64,000 nucleotides of DNA from Maribacter aquivivus. GTDB lineage: Bacteria; Bacteroidota; Bacteroidia; Flavobacteriales; Flavobacteriaceae. The DNA lies in assembly GCF_900142175.1 (NCBI RefSeq), contig NZ_FQZX01000002.1, forward strand, positions 1 to 64,000, read 5' to 3'. The translations under genes were made by a program, and so were the position numbers. The notes under the pieces were generated by a model that was given only the letters and a program-made list of their open reading frames with translations, had not been told where the DNA came from and did not search any database. Below, one piece after another: positions 53,683-62,520 of this stretch. Each line of letters starts with the position of its first letter. Positions within the stretch are counted from its first letter, which is position 1.

Positions 53683-55731
53683 TTATGCTATATCTACAGG
53701 TAATTCAATTATAAATTGACTACCCTGGTTTGGTTGACTTTTAACTATTATTTCTCCATCATTTTTTATAACCATAGCCTTTACTAAGCGCAAACCTAAA
53801 CCAGTCCCTTTTTCTAAATTTGTACCATATTTAGAGAAATTTTCGGTGTTACTAAATAGCTTTTGTATATCTGCCTCTGTCATACCTACACCAGTATCTG
53901 TAACTTGAATTACCAGATTTTTATCTTTTATTTCAGTAGATATTGTAATCAGACCTTCATTAGGAGTAAATTTAATGGCGTTGTTTATTAAATTTCTGAA
54001 AATAATATTGAATTGTTGTTGATCAGCAAATACATTGTGGTTAGCTGCTACTTGGTTGTTAATGACGATAGATTTTTTCTTTATTTCATTTCTATACAGC
54101 TGTAATATAGTATCTAACTCATACTTAACAGAAATACTTCGAACATTAATGCTGCTACCTTGCATTTGTGTTTTTCCCCAATGTAGAAGGTTATCCATGG
54201 TAAATTGCACTTGTTCAAGGTCTTCTTTAAGTTGTGGAGCAAATTGTTCAAAATAAACCTTGCCTTCTGGGTCTTCTAAATATAACCTTAGAATATCGTT
54301 CAATGAATTAATAGGTCCTCTTAAATCATGACCTACTATTGAAAATAAGCGATCTTGATTAGCGTTTATTTGAGTAAGGCTCTCTTGGTTATTATTTAAA
54401 ATCTCTGCTTGATTAGCTAATTTTTTATTGAGAATCTTTTCTCGTTGATTGGCTTTTAAGATTATAAATACTATAACCATTAAAGTAAATAGTCCTGCAA
54501 GTGACCATTTCACATACTTACGCTGTTGGTTTAACGCAAATTCATTCTGAGCTTTTAAATTTTCAGTTTCTTTTTCGAAATTTAATTTTGCATTAAGCAT
54601 AGTTAAATTTCGTCTATTATTTTTCTTGAAAATATCGTTAGAAAGTTTTTCGGTTAATTCAAGATATTTTAAAGATTCGGTTACGTTATCTTGACTTTTG
54701 TTAATTTCATATAAGGTCCTATATGCTTTTTCTAGACCAGCATCATAATCAGAAGATGCATATAACGTTACACTTTCATTTATACTCGCCTTAGCTTTTA
54801 CTAAATTATTTAGTCCTAAATATGATCTTCCAAGACCATATTTTATATCCGCTTTTGCTTTGACATCATTGAAACCATCATGCATATCTAAAGATATCTG
54901 ATAATTCACTAAAGCATTATCAAAATCATTTAATGTTAAGTAATATAATCCTAATGTAGAGTAGGTCCATGCTAACCATGTTATTTGCTTATTTTTTTCA
55001 AACAGCGCAAATGTTTCGTCTAGTTCAATCTTTGCTTGTTCTAAATTCTCTAACTCAATATTTAAGAATGCCATATTACTTAGCAGCATAGCTTCTTTGG
55101 TAGGGTCATTTAATTTTTTAACGTATTTATAGGCTATAGCGTAATATTTTAAAGCCTCATTATAATCATCTAGGCGACTGAAAATTGTGCCTAAATTCAT
55201 GTTCATTCGAAATAAATGAAATTGATCGCTTGTTTTTTCTGCTATAGCAAGCGTATGTAAGAATTGAGTATATGTGGAAGGGTAGTCATTTTTTAAATAA
55301 TATCCTTGTCCAAGAATATTATAAATCTTCATTTCTGTTTTGGGATAATTCTTTAAATCAGGATTTTTGATAGTCTCTAAACTGAAATCGATAGACTTAT
55401 CAGTTTGCCCAGAATATAGATATAATGACGCTAGGTTCGCTAATGCTTCGAGCTCACCATGTATGTAATCGTTTTGCTTACTCAGTTCAAGTGCTCGTTC
55501 TGAGTTTATTAACATGGAGTCTTGCTCAATTAGTCTTTGGTAATAAGAGAGCTGGTTTAGGTTGTCTATATATTCGGGTGTGTTTTCTGAAAAATCTGGA
55601 CAATTCTTTAATTGAGAAATTTTTTGATTATAAAACTCAATACTATCTTTTTGGGCTATAGCGGTATAAAAGCTGAAACATGCAAATGCGAATAGTAAAA
55701 AATTATGTTTATAATTTGATTTAGAAAGCAT
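53683..55731 (-). CDS. TPR-containing sensor histidine kinase (second of tandem pair)
   Basis: 682 residues from ATG 55731 (MLSKSNYKHNFLLFAFACFSFY, signal peptide ending AIAQ); the longer frame would need TTG and adds a basic unlikely extension. Same architecture as its neighbour: TPR units (about 60-370), membrane helix (about 425-440), coiled coil, HisKA with LFSIVGHDLRGPINSLNDIL, HATPase with NLINNAIKFTPNEGLI, VTDTGVGM, EKGTGLGLRLVKAMVIKNDGEI. It is about half identical to the neighbour in the kinase part, indicating an ancient duplication. No promoter was recognised in the 220-bp gap between them. Confidence 0.9.
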   Translation of the reverse strand: MLSKSNYKHNFLLFAFACFSFYTAIAQKDSIEFYNQKISQLKNCPDFSENTPEYIDNLNQLSYYQRLIEQDSMLINSERALELSKQNDYIHGELEALANLASLYLYSGQTDKSIDFSLETIKNPDLKNYPKTEMKIYNILGQGYYLKNDYPSTYTQFLHTLAIAEKTSDQFHLFRMNMNLGTIFSRLDDYNEALKYYAIAYKYVKKLNDPTKEAMLLSNMAFLNIELENLEQAKIELDETFALFEKNKQITWLAWTYSTLGLYYLTLNDFDNALVNYQISLDMHDGFNDVKAKADIKYGLGRSYLGLNNLVKAKASINESVTLYASSDYDAGLEKAYRTLYEINKSQDNVTESLKYLELTEKLSNDIFKKNNRRNLTMLNAKLNFEKETENLKAQNEFALNQQRKYVKWSLAGLFTLMVIVFIILKANQREKILNKKLANQAEILNNNQESLTQINANQDRLFSIVGHDLRGPINSLNDILRLYLEDPEGKVYFEQFAPQLKEDLEQVQFTMDNLLHWGKTQMQGSSINVRSISVKYELDTILQLYRNEIKKKSIVINNQVAANHNVFADQQQFNIIFRNLINNAIKFTPNEGLITISTEIKDKNLVIQVTDTGVGMTEADIQKLFSNTENFSKYGTNLEKGTGLGLRLVKAMVIKNDGEIIVKSQPNQGSQFIIELPVDIA

Positions 55732-55842
55732 TATGAATAGTGGTATAAACTTAGTAGGTTGTTTCAAATAAAACTTCAAGTTAAAAAAATTATAATTAAT
55801 GATTCTTAAAATTAAATATTTATTGAATTTTTAAATTATTAT

Positions 55843-55873
55843 TTGTTAGAACTGTTTAAAAAAATTATCTTTG
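55843..55873 (+). promoter_or_regulatory. Promoter of tRNA-His
   Basis: TTG (55843-55845), 20 bp, TATCTTTG (55866-55873): perfect match to the Bacteroidetes consensus, 15 bp before the mature tRNA 5' end. Confidence 0.85.
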
Positions 55874-55888
55874 CACTCGCTTACAAAT

Positions 55889-55963
55889 GGTGGTTGTAGC
55901 TCAGCTGGTTAGAGCATCGGTTTGTGGTACCGAGGGTCGCCGGTTCGAACCCGGTCTTCCACC
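55889..55963 (+). tRNA. tRNA-His (anticodon GTG)
   Basis: Cloverleaf with G-1 (55889), acceptor GTGGTTG/CTTCCAC, D arm GCTC/GAGC, anticodon loop TTGTGGT with GTG at 34-36, T arm GCCGG-TTCGAAC-CCGGT, and C73 as in His tRNAs. Two U-U pairs (5-68, 6-67) occur in the acceptor stem; I recall this form from related genomes. CCA is not encoded. A promoter and a terminator frame it as a single transcription unit. Confidence 0.96.
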
Positions 55964-55977
55964 CTAAAAGGCAGATA

Positions 55978-56009
55978 AAAAGTCTTAGATTCATTTCTAA
56001 GACTTTTTT
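55978..56009 (+). terminator. Terminator of tRNA-His
   Basis: A 12-bp stem AAAAGTCTTAGA (55978-55989) with TCTAAGACTTTT (55996-56007) and a following T-run. Confidence 0.92.
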
Positions 56010-56043
56010 GTTTTGTACTATTTGCTTACCTAAGTTAAAGCAT

Positions 56044-56081
56044 AAAAAAGCCTTGTAAATCATTGAGATTACAAGGCTTTT
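56044..56081 (-). terminator. Terminator of the M28 peptidase gene
   Basis: A stem AAAAGCCTTGTAA/TTACAAGGCTTT (56046-56058 with 56069-56081) is followed by a T-run on the minus strand; lies about 23 bp after the M28 peptidase stop. Confidence 0.9.
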
Positions 56082-56103
56082 CTAAATTTTAAGTTGTTGA
56101 TTG

Positions 56104-57657
56104 CTAGTCTACTTTTAACTTATTTTCTCTATTAGCAATTTCCCAAGCCGTATAAAAAACTAATCGAGATCTGTTTTCTAAAAGGTCGTAGTTTATTTTA
56201 TCTGGTGTATCACTTGGTTTGTGATAATCTGCGTGAGTACCGTTAAAATAAAATATAATAGGAATATTGTTTTTAGCGAAATTATAATGATCACTTCTGT
56301 AGTAAAAACGATTTGGATCGTTCTCATCATTATAAGTATAATCCAATTCAATATTCATGAATTTCTTATTTACTTCTTCAGATAGATTATGAAGTTCTAA
56401 ACTTAATTTATCTGAACCTATTAAGTAGATATAGTTGCGGTCTCCTTCACGTTCAGGGTCTATTCTACCGATCATATCAATATTTAAATTGGCAACAGTA
56501 TTCGCAAGCGGAACAATTGGGTCTACATCGGTGTAATATTGTGATCCTAACAATCCTTTTTCTTCACCCGTAACGTGCAAGAAAACAATAGATCTTTTAG
56601 GTCCGTTACCTGCATCTGCTGCTTTCTTAAAAGCTTCAGCAATTTCTAAAAGCGCAACAGTACCAGAACCATCATCATCAGCACCATTGTTTATTTCACC
56701 ATCACCAGTAATGCCAATGTGGTCTAAGTGCGAAGAAATTACTAAATACTCATTAGGCTTCTCAGTACCTTTTAATATAGCTGCAACGTTTTCTGATGAA
56801 ATTTTATCATTAGAACTTTCAAAAGCCAATTGTAATTTTTTACTTAAAATTTGCGGCTCATCATCCGTATCAATAGTGGGAAAAAAGCTTTTTGCAAGCG
56901 TTTGGTCAATGAACAAGTTGTAGAATTCTGGAGCGCTATTATCTACTACTTCCATTCTGCCGCTATTATTTGTTTTCATTGATTCAAACCTGCGCTTAAA
57001 TCGACTGAAATTACCGGCATCATAATACAATACACCAATAGCGCCTTTATCCATAGCAATCTGTACTCTTTTTGTCAAAGATTCTGACATATTGCTCCAG
57101 TTAGATGTTTCCGTAGTACCAGTGATTACGTAGGTTCCATCAGCATTTTTTGGCTCACCTGACTTCATTAAAACAATCTTACCCTCTACATTAAGGTCAT
57201 TGTAATTAGAATATGTTTCATCATCTATTCCATAAGCTGCATAAACAATGTCATCAGTTGATATGTTGGCAGCTGAAAAAGTTAATACATGCTCGCCAAC
57301 AGCAAAATCAGTACCATCAACACTTAACTTACCAATAGGAAGTTTACTGATTTCTAATGGAACCTCTTGAAAATAATTACCATCTTTTTTAGCCGCAGGT
57401 ATACCTAGTTTTTCATATGCTGCTTTTAAATATGCTATTGCCTTTTTTTGACCCGGTTGACCTGTTTCTCTGCCTTCGAATTCATCTGAAGCATAAATGT
57501 ATAAGTGCTCTTTTAATTCTGCTTCAGTAATTGTTTCTGCAAATGAAATTTCAGATGCAACTGATGATGCTTCTTCTGTTGCGCCATCTGTAACGGTTTT
57601 TTGAGAAGAATTGCATGCCATGGCCGTAGCGACCAATAGAAATAGTGTTTTTTTCAT
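56104..57657 (-). CDS. M28-family zinc peptidase, lipoprotein
   Basis: 517 residues from ATG 57657 (MKKTLFLLVATAMACNSS, lipobox MAC). A PA-like insert domain at about 130-260 (GKIVLMKSGEP) is typical. Catalytic motifs: SSHLDHIGI (His zinc ligand), NNGADDDGSGTVALLEI (Asp, bridging), HVTGEEKGLLGSQYY (Glu-Glu), NIDMIGR (Asp) and FYFNGTHADYHKPSD (His). The group includes aminopeptidases and glutamate-carboxypeptidase-like enzymes. It is membrane-anchored and likely takes part in peptide use outside the cytoplasm. Confidence 0.93.
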   Translation of the reverse strand: MKKTLFLLVATAMACNSSQKTVTDGATEEASSVASEISFAETITEAELKEHLYIYASDEFEGRETGQPGQKKAIAYLKAAYEKLGIPAAKKDGNYFQEVPLEISKLPIGKLSVDGTDFAVGEHVLTFSAANISTDDIVYAAYGIDDETYSNYNDLNVEGKIVLMKSGEPKNADGTYVITGTTETSNWSNMSESLTKRVQIAMDKGAIGVLYYDAGNFSRFKRRFESMKTNNSGRMEVVDNSAPEFYNLFIDQTLAKSFFPTIDTDDEPQILSKKLQLAFESSNDKISSENVAAILKGTEKPNEYLVISSHLDHIGITGDGEINNGADDDGSGTVALLEIAEAFKKAADAGNGPKRSIVFLHVTGEEKGLLGSQYYTDVDPIVPLANTVANLNIDMIGRIDPEREGDRNYIYLIGSDKLSLELHNLSEEVNKKFMNIELDYTYNDENDPNRFYYRSDHYNFAKNNIPIIFYFNGTHADYHKPSDTPDKINYDLLENRSRLVFYTAWEIANRENKLKVD

Positions 57658-57744
57658 TTTTATAGTAATCAAATTTCTTCAAAAATAATCAAATCTTAAC
57701 TAGTTTTAAAAGCTGATTTTTTGAATCAATATTTAGGTTAAATT

Positions 57745-58434
57745 TTATTTGTTTAATGCTTCTGCAATGGCTGTTTCTACTAATGGTTCCATTACTTTAT
57801 AACCTGCAACTGTTGGGTGTACTTCATCTTCGGCGTATTTTTTTGGTAGGCCATTTCTTTCATCTACCATTGCAGAAAAATAATCTAAATAAATATGCCC
57901 ATTAGTATCTGCATATTCTTTTATCATTTTATTTAAATCAATGATTTTACCTGATGGTTCTAAACCCGGTTTCCAGGGGTAATCATATGCAGGTAGGGTA
58001 GAAGATAAAATAACTTTAATACCGTTGGCATGGGCAAGTTCTGTCATACCTTTTATATTATCCATAATCATTTCTAAGGTTGACGGACCTGTATTACCTG
58101 CTATATCATTTGTGCCTGCAAGTATAGTCACTACTTTCGGATTTAGATTAATTACATCTTGTCTAAAACGAATGAGCATCTGTGGCGTAGTTTGCCCACT
58201 AATACCTCTATTAATATATGGTTTACCTGCAAAAAACTCTGGTCGACTATTTAGCCAACCTATAGTAATTGAGTTGCCCATAAATACAACCCGTTCTTCA
58301 TTATCTGATACTGCTTGTACTTCGGCATTTGCTTTTTCAAAATGTTTTAAATCTGCCCAGTCTTGTGCATTAATTGTGGTTAAACCTAAGAACGATAACA
58401 TACAGGTTAAAATTAAGTAGTTTACTTTTTTCAT
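57745..58434 (-). CDS. Exported SGNH/GDSL hydrolase
   Basis: 229 residues. Signal peptide MKKVNYLILTCMLSFLGLTTINAQ. SGNH blocks: VVFMGNSITIGWL (block I, Ser nucleophile; the GNSIT form), INRGISGQTTPQML (block II Gly), TILAGTNDIAGNTG (block III, Asn) and DEVHPTVAGYKVM (block V, Asp/His). The family includes rhamnogalacturonan acetylesterases and lysophospholipase-type esterases; a polysaccharide acetylesterase is likely by phylum but not shown. The start is 12 bp behind the stop of the upstream membrane protein gene. Confidence 0.92.
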   Translation of the reverse strand: MKKVNYLILTCMLSFLGLTTINAQDWADLKHFEKANAEVQAVSDNEERVVFMGNSITIGWLNSRPEFFAGKPYINRGISGQTTPQMLIRFRQDVINLNPKVVTILAGTNDIAGNTGPSTLEMIMDNIKGMTELAHANGIKVILSSTLPAYDYPWKPGLEPSGKIIDLNKMIKEYADTNGHIYLDYFSAMVDERNGLPKKYAEDEVHPTVAGYKVMEPLVETAIAEALNK

Positions 58435-58446
58435 TTTGTTGGTTGT

Positions 58447-58905
58447 TTACGCTTGTTGAATTTGACTTTGTTCTTCAGCAGTCAATGGTACATTTTTAAT
58501 GATATGATCTTTATTTGGTCTTTGCACTGCTAAATATGCCAATAAACAAATTGAGATTACCAGTGGTAACGCGTTACCTGTATTATAATAGGCAAATAGA
58601 CCTATGAAGGCAGGCATTTCAATAAGTGCATATTTTATATGTAAGGCAGATTGATATTTTTTTAATTTGTCTTCTAGTCGTGTGTTTAACTGAATTTTAG
58701 AAGTCATTTTTTTAAATATCCATTGACTACCAAAATAACCAATCATAGCAAATATGGGTACGGCATATAAAAACACACTACCTGCATTGCTGTCTGTATT
58801 GAAGGTATTGATTTGAAAAATCACCCAAATAGTAAAAATACTTAAGCCAATAAGTAAGAACAAATGCATGATAGAAAGGCTCTTGATAAAATTCTTTAGT
58901 TCCAT
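58447..58905 (-). CDS. Small membrane protein of unknown function
   Basis: 152 residues with four hydrophobic segments: LFLLIGLSIFTIWVIFQ, VFLYAVPIFAMIGYFGS, KYALIEMPAFIGLFAYY and ALPLVISICLLAYLAV. A short charged loop (FKKMTSKIQLNTRLEDKLKKY) lies in the middle. I recognise no family. It lies 12 bp upstream of the GDSL esterase gene and probably shares its transcript. No obvious substrate or metal motif. Confidence 0.65.
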   Translation of the reverse strand: MELKNFIKSLSIMHLFLLIGLSIFTIWVIFQINTFNTDSNAGSVFLYAVPIFAMIGYFGSQWIFKKMTSKIQLNTRLEDKLKKYQSALHIKYALIEMPAFIGLFAYYNTGNALPLVISICLLAYLAVQRPNKDHIIKNVPLTAEEQSQIQQA

Positions 58906-58982
58906 ATAATTTTTAAAATTGTAAGATAATATAAAATATAGCTACAGAGAATTTAACCAACTAATAGTAACGATTTTTATAC

Positions 58983-59011
58983 TTGATGCATGATATAGAA
59001 TTTTATCTTTG
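58983..59011 (+). promoter_or_regulatory. Promoter, close to the start codon of the next gene
   Basis: TTG (58983-58985), 18 bp, TATCTTTG (59004-59011). The ATG follows 6 bases after the box, so transcription probably starts at or just before the ATG. Confidence 0.7.
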
Positions 59012-59017
59012 CATGGT

Positions 59018-59473
59018 ATGAAAAATATACTCATAATGATTATTGCTGCTTTAACACTACAAAGTGCATATGGTCAAATAGAACAAGATAAAGTACTTCA
59101 TTTTTTAGGAGGAAATCTATATGGTTTAGTAGGCGCCGGAGTAGCTAACGAAATTTCAGACGGTGATAGAACTTGGACGTTCATTGGTGCTGTTGGTGGT
59201 AGCTTGTTAATTGGTTTGGCAAAAGAAAGTATTGACCAGAAGCAATATGGAGGTTGGAGCAATGAAGATTTATTGGCTACGGTGTTGGGTGGCGCTACGG
59301 TGGGAGTTACCATTGATATTTTCAAAAAGAAAAAACAACGTAAAAGAGAACAACTTTATCGGGATGCTATTAAATCTGCCGATTTCAGATTTCAAAAGAA
59401 ATTCCCAACAGAAACAATAGATATAAATTCATTGCTTGTATTGGGAATGTCTAGTACTGTTTTAGAAAAATAA
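59018..59473 (+). CDS. Small exported or membrane protein, YfiM-like
   Basis: 151 residues from ATG 59018 (MKNILIMIIAALTLQSAYGQ, signal peptide); the earlier TTG overlaps the promoter box. The mature part starts DKVLHFLGGNLYGLVGAGVANEI and continues with hydrophobic GSLLIGLAKESIDQK and LLATVLGGATVGVTIDIF, resembling the YfiM family of small envelope proteins with a D..H motif. The C-terminus is basic and helical (KKKKQRKREQLYRDAIK). Function unknown; probably a small integral or periplasmic protein. Confidence 0.75.
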   Translation: MKNILIMIIAALTLQSAYGQIEQDKVLHFLGGNLYGLVGAGVANEISDGDRTWTFIGAVGGSLLIGLAKESIDQKQYGGWSNEDLLATVLGGATVGVTIDIFKKKKQRKREQLYRDAIKSADFRFQKKFPTETIDINSLLVLGMSSTVLEK

Positions 59474-59487
59474 GTTTCTAGAGTTTT

Positions 59488-60972
59488 TTAATATTTCGCA
59501 CTTCTATCCGTTGCAACTGTACGTTTAATAAAATCACGAATATCATCATTTGCCGTTTTTAAATCTTCTCTTCTTAAATACATCATGTGACCTGATCGGT
59601 AGCCTTTAAAGCTAAACCTATCTTTCATGCGCCCGCTTGGATCTACTTGCCACATGGTATATTTTGCATTAAAATAGGTAGTAGCACCATCGTAGTATCC
59701 AGATTGGATCATAACATTTAAATATGGGTTCTGAGCCATTGCTAATCTTAAGTTATCTCTAGTATTGTCATTTTCATTATTCCAAGGGTGTACAGGGCCA
59801 AATAGATTATATTTTACATCGGTCTTAAAATTCAGTTCCTCTTGTAGATAGTAATTAATTGCTGGTGTAAAACTATGTAACCAAGATGTTAATTCAGAAT
59901 TGTAATCTGGCTTCATGCCGGCTAATTGTTTGTCAATACCTAGATATCGTGAGTCTAAGCGACCTACAGTATACCCACTTTTATCTTTTAAAAGGTTTTT
60001 CCAAAAGAAAGAGGTAGGCACTACTAAGTTTTGATCAAGAATATCTTTTTTGTTTAATCCAGAGTAATAAGCCATCTTTTCTGCAATAGCTTCTTTTTCA
60101 GTAGTGTCTAAAAATCCGCCTTTTGCTAGTGCCGGCATTAATTTATCAATGGTATATGCTTCCGATTCTGGTAAAATTTCTAGTAAATCCTTACTCTGCA
60201 ATGCTGGCGGTAACATTTTATGATGCCAAGCAGCAGCTGTATAATAGGGTAGGTTTATTGCTTCGGCTACTGGTCCGGAATTACGGACTACTTTATAATC
60301 TGCTGGAGAAACCATGATTACACCATTTAGGTACATCCATTGTTGTTCTTGTAGCGCTAATGAAAGACCCATGACACGGGTTCCACCATAACTTTCACCT
60401 ATTATGTACTTTGGTGAACGCCATTTATTGTTCCTAGTAACAAAGGTGTTCAGCCATTCTGCTAAGTATTTTATATCGGCATTAATTCCGAAGAACTTTT
60501 CCCTATCAACTTCCTTTCCGCTTGCAGGTATGGTTCTGCTGTATCCGGTGTTTACAGGGTTGACATATACAATATCGGCTACGTCTAAAACTGAGTGCGG
60601 ATTTGAACTTACGCCATATGGTTGTACCGGATATCCTTCGTCATCAATCTTTAATATTTTTGGTCCTGTATATGCTAAATGCATCCAAACAGATCCAGAA
60701 CCTGGTCCGCCATTAAAAGATATTAATAATGGTCTTGCAGCGCGATCTTTGATATTATTTCTAGTGTAATAGGTGTAATGTAAAGTGGCAATAGGTTTTG
60801 CGTTTTCATCCCATACCGGTTGTGTGCCTGTTTGCGCGGTGTAGGAAAAAGTTGCTCCGTTAATGGTAGCTGTATGTTGTGTGGTAATTACGGTGTCTAT
60901 GGGTAATTCTCTAGACTGGGCAACAGTAATGGTAGCTGCCAAACAAATTGATAGTTGTAGAAGTTTTTTCAT
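59488..60972 (-). CDS. Exported S10-type serine carboxypeptidase-like peptidase
   Basis: 494 residues from ATG 60972, which begins a signal peptide (MKKLLQLSICLAATITVAQ); 16 upstream in-frame codons are unlikely. Alpha/beta-hydrolase of the S10 family: LLISFNGGPGSGSVWMHL (oxyanion hole), YIIGESYGGTRVMGLSLALQ (nucleophile Ser), and the late GHMMYLRREDL with the catalytic His. A catalytic Asp is expected in the YYDGATTY-type region (SGYYDGATTYFNA). Bacterial members process peptides in the envelope. Convergent with the small envelope-protein gene before it. Confidence 0.9.
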   Translation of the reverse strand: MKKLLQLSICLAATITVAQSRELPIDTVITTQHTATINGATFSYTAQTGTQPVWDENAKPIATLHYTYYTRNNIKDRAARPLLISFNGGPGSGSVWMHLAYTGPKILKIDDEGYPVQPYGVSSNPHSVLDVADIVYVNPVNTGYSRTIPASGKEVDREKFFGINADIKYLAEWLNTFVTRNNKWRSPKYIIGESYGGTRVMGLSLALQEQQWMYLNGVIMVSPADYKVVRNSGPVAEAINLPYYTAAAWHHKMLPPALQSKDLLEILPESEAYTIDKLMPALAKGGFLDTTEKEAIAEKMAYYSGLNKKDILDQNLVVPTSFFWKNLLKDKSGYTVGRLDSRYLGIDKQLAGMKPDYNSELTSWLHSFTPAINYYLQEELNFKTDVKYNLFGPVHPWNNENDNTRDNLRLAMAQNPYLNVMIQSGYYDGATTYFNAKYTMWQVDPSGRMKDRFSFKGYRSGHMMYLRREDLKTANDDIRDFIKRTVATDRSAKY

Positions 60973-61193
60973 GGTTTGATAAGGTTCTGTTGTTGAACGA
61001 AAATAAGCATAAAAGCTCAATATTTACTTCAACAAGAATTGATTAAACTGTTAATGTCAATTCTTCATTTATGAAGATTATTATAAAGAATACGGCACTT
61101 AATAGTACTGTATATTCTAAATATAAAATTCATTAAAGGTTTGATGAAATTTAATGATTTTTATTTAATTTTCTAAAGCATTAAAATAGACAC

Positions 61194-62330
61194 ATGAAGA
61201 AATTATCAAGACGCTCTTTTAGCGGTATAGCTGCAAAAGGAATATTAGGAACAACATTGTTATCTAACATGCCACTAGCAAAAGCATTTACTACTAAGCC
61301 TATAAATAAAAAATTAGGTATTGCTTTAGTAGGCTTAGGAAGTTATAGTGAACATCAACTTGCACCATCGTTATTAGAAACTGAACATTGTTATTTGGCT
61401 GGTATTGTTACCGGGACCAAAGAGAAAGAAGGCATTTGGAAAGAGAAATACAACCTGTCTAAAAAGAATATTTATAATTATGATAATTTTGATGCTATAG
61501 CAAAGAACGATAATATTGATATCGTTTATGTGGCATTACCAAATAGTATGCATGTAGATTTTTGTATTAGAGCTGCAAAAGCTGGTAAACATGTTATTTG
61601 CGAAAAACCAATGGCTGTTAGTGTTAAAGAATGCGATGCTATTATAAATGCTTGTAAAGAAAATAACGTAAAACTAGGTGTTGGTTACAGAATGCAGAGC
61701 GATTCTTATACCAATGAGGTAAAGAAATATGTAAAGGAGAAAACTTTTGGAGATGTGCTTTTTGTTTCTTCGGATGCCGGATATGTTTCTAGTGGTAACC
61801 CTGATCAATGGCGTTTGAATAAGGCATTGTCTGGTGGTGGTGCTTTAATGAATATGGGTGTATATGCAATACAAACTAGTATTTATGGTACGGGACAGAA
61901 TCCTATCTCTGTTTCTGCACAAGAGTTTAGTACACGGCCAGATTACTTTAAGGATACTGATGAAACTATTACCGCACAATTTAAATTTGCAAATGGTGCA
62001 GTTGCACATATGATGACTTCACACAACGCAAATGGTAACCGATTAAAATGCCATTGCAGTAATGGTTGGTTTGAGTTGGATCCTGCTCATAGCTACGGAC
62101 CAATAAGTGGGCGAACATCAAACGGTAATACTTTAGAATTTCCATTTAAAAGACAACAAGCTTTACAGATGGATGATTTTGCTAAGCATGTGCTATTAGG
62201 TACCAAAAACATCGCGCCTGGTGAAATGGGAAAAAGAGATATCATTATCGTTGAAGCTATTTATAAATCAATCGCAGAAGGTGGTAAAGAACAAACGCTG
62301 TCTTTAGGTGATTTAGGAATAGTATCTTAA
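61194..62330 (+). CDS. Tat-exported Gfo/Idh/MocA oxidoreductase
   Basis: 378 residues. The N-terminus has a twin-arginine signal (KKLSRRSFSGIAAKGILG), so the protein is folded and exported with its cofactor. The Rossmann domain starts at about 40 (LGIALVGLGSYSEHQLAPSL); DIVYVALPNSMHVDFCIRAAKAGKHVICEKPMAVSVKECDA is the typical EKP motif with catalytic Lys. The C-terminal beta-sheet domain includes GYRMQSD and GGGALMNMGVYAIQ. Periplasmic glucose-fructose oxidoreductases are the best model; substrate unknown. A long inverted repeat follows the stop. Confidence 0.92.
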   Translation: MKKLSRRSFSGIAAKGILGTTLLSNMPLAKAFTTKPINKKLGIALVGLGSYSEHQLAPSLLETEHCYLAGIVTGTKEKEGIWKEKYNLSKKNIYNYDNFDAIAKNDNIDIVYVALPNSMHVDFCIRAAKAGKHVICEKPMAVSVKECDAIINACKENNVKLGVGYRMQSDSYTNEVKKYVKEKTFGDVLFVSSDAGYVSSGNPDQWRLNKALSGGGALMNMGVYAIQTSIYGTGQNPISVSAQEFSTRPDYFKDTDETITAQFKFANGAVAHMMTSHNANGNRLKCHCSNGWFELDPAHSYGPISGRTSNGNTLEFPFKRQQALQMDDFAKHVLLGTKNIAPGEMGKRDIIIVEAIYKSIAEGGKEQTLSLGDLGIVS

Positions 62331-62358
62331 CATGTTTTAAATCAGTAGCATTACATTT

Positions 62359-62407
62359 AAATTAACTTGAATTTCAAGTTTAGATCACTTCAAATTCAAG
62401 TTAATTT
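62359..62407 (+). terminator. Perfect 16-bp inverted repeat after the Gfo/Idh gene
   Basis: AAATTAACTTGAATTT (62359-62374) is exactly repeated as its reverse complement at 62392-62407, with 17 nt between. AT-rich, with a short T-run behind; probably a terminator, possibly a regulatory stem. Confidence 0.6.
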
Positions 62408-62520
62408 TACATCTTAACATAAGCATAAACTTCTGTTCATCAATTGCTAATTTTCAGTGAACCTTTCTAAAAGGTTGTCTATATAGTTTTGGCATTCATA
62501 ACCTAAAAACTATATTGATA

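Noticed and set aside
55881..56063. 60-residue ORF on the minus strand over tRNA-His
   Set aside because: It is the well-known false ORF (GFEPATLGTTNRCSNQLSYN type) read antisense through a tRNA gene.
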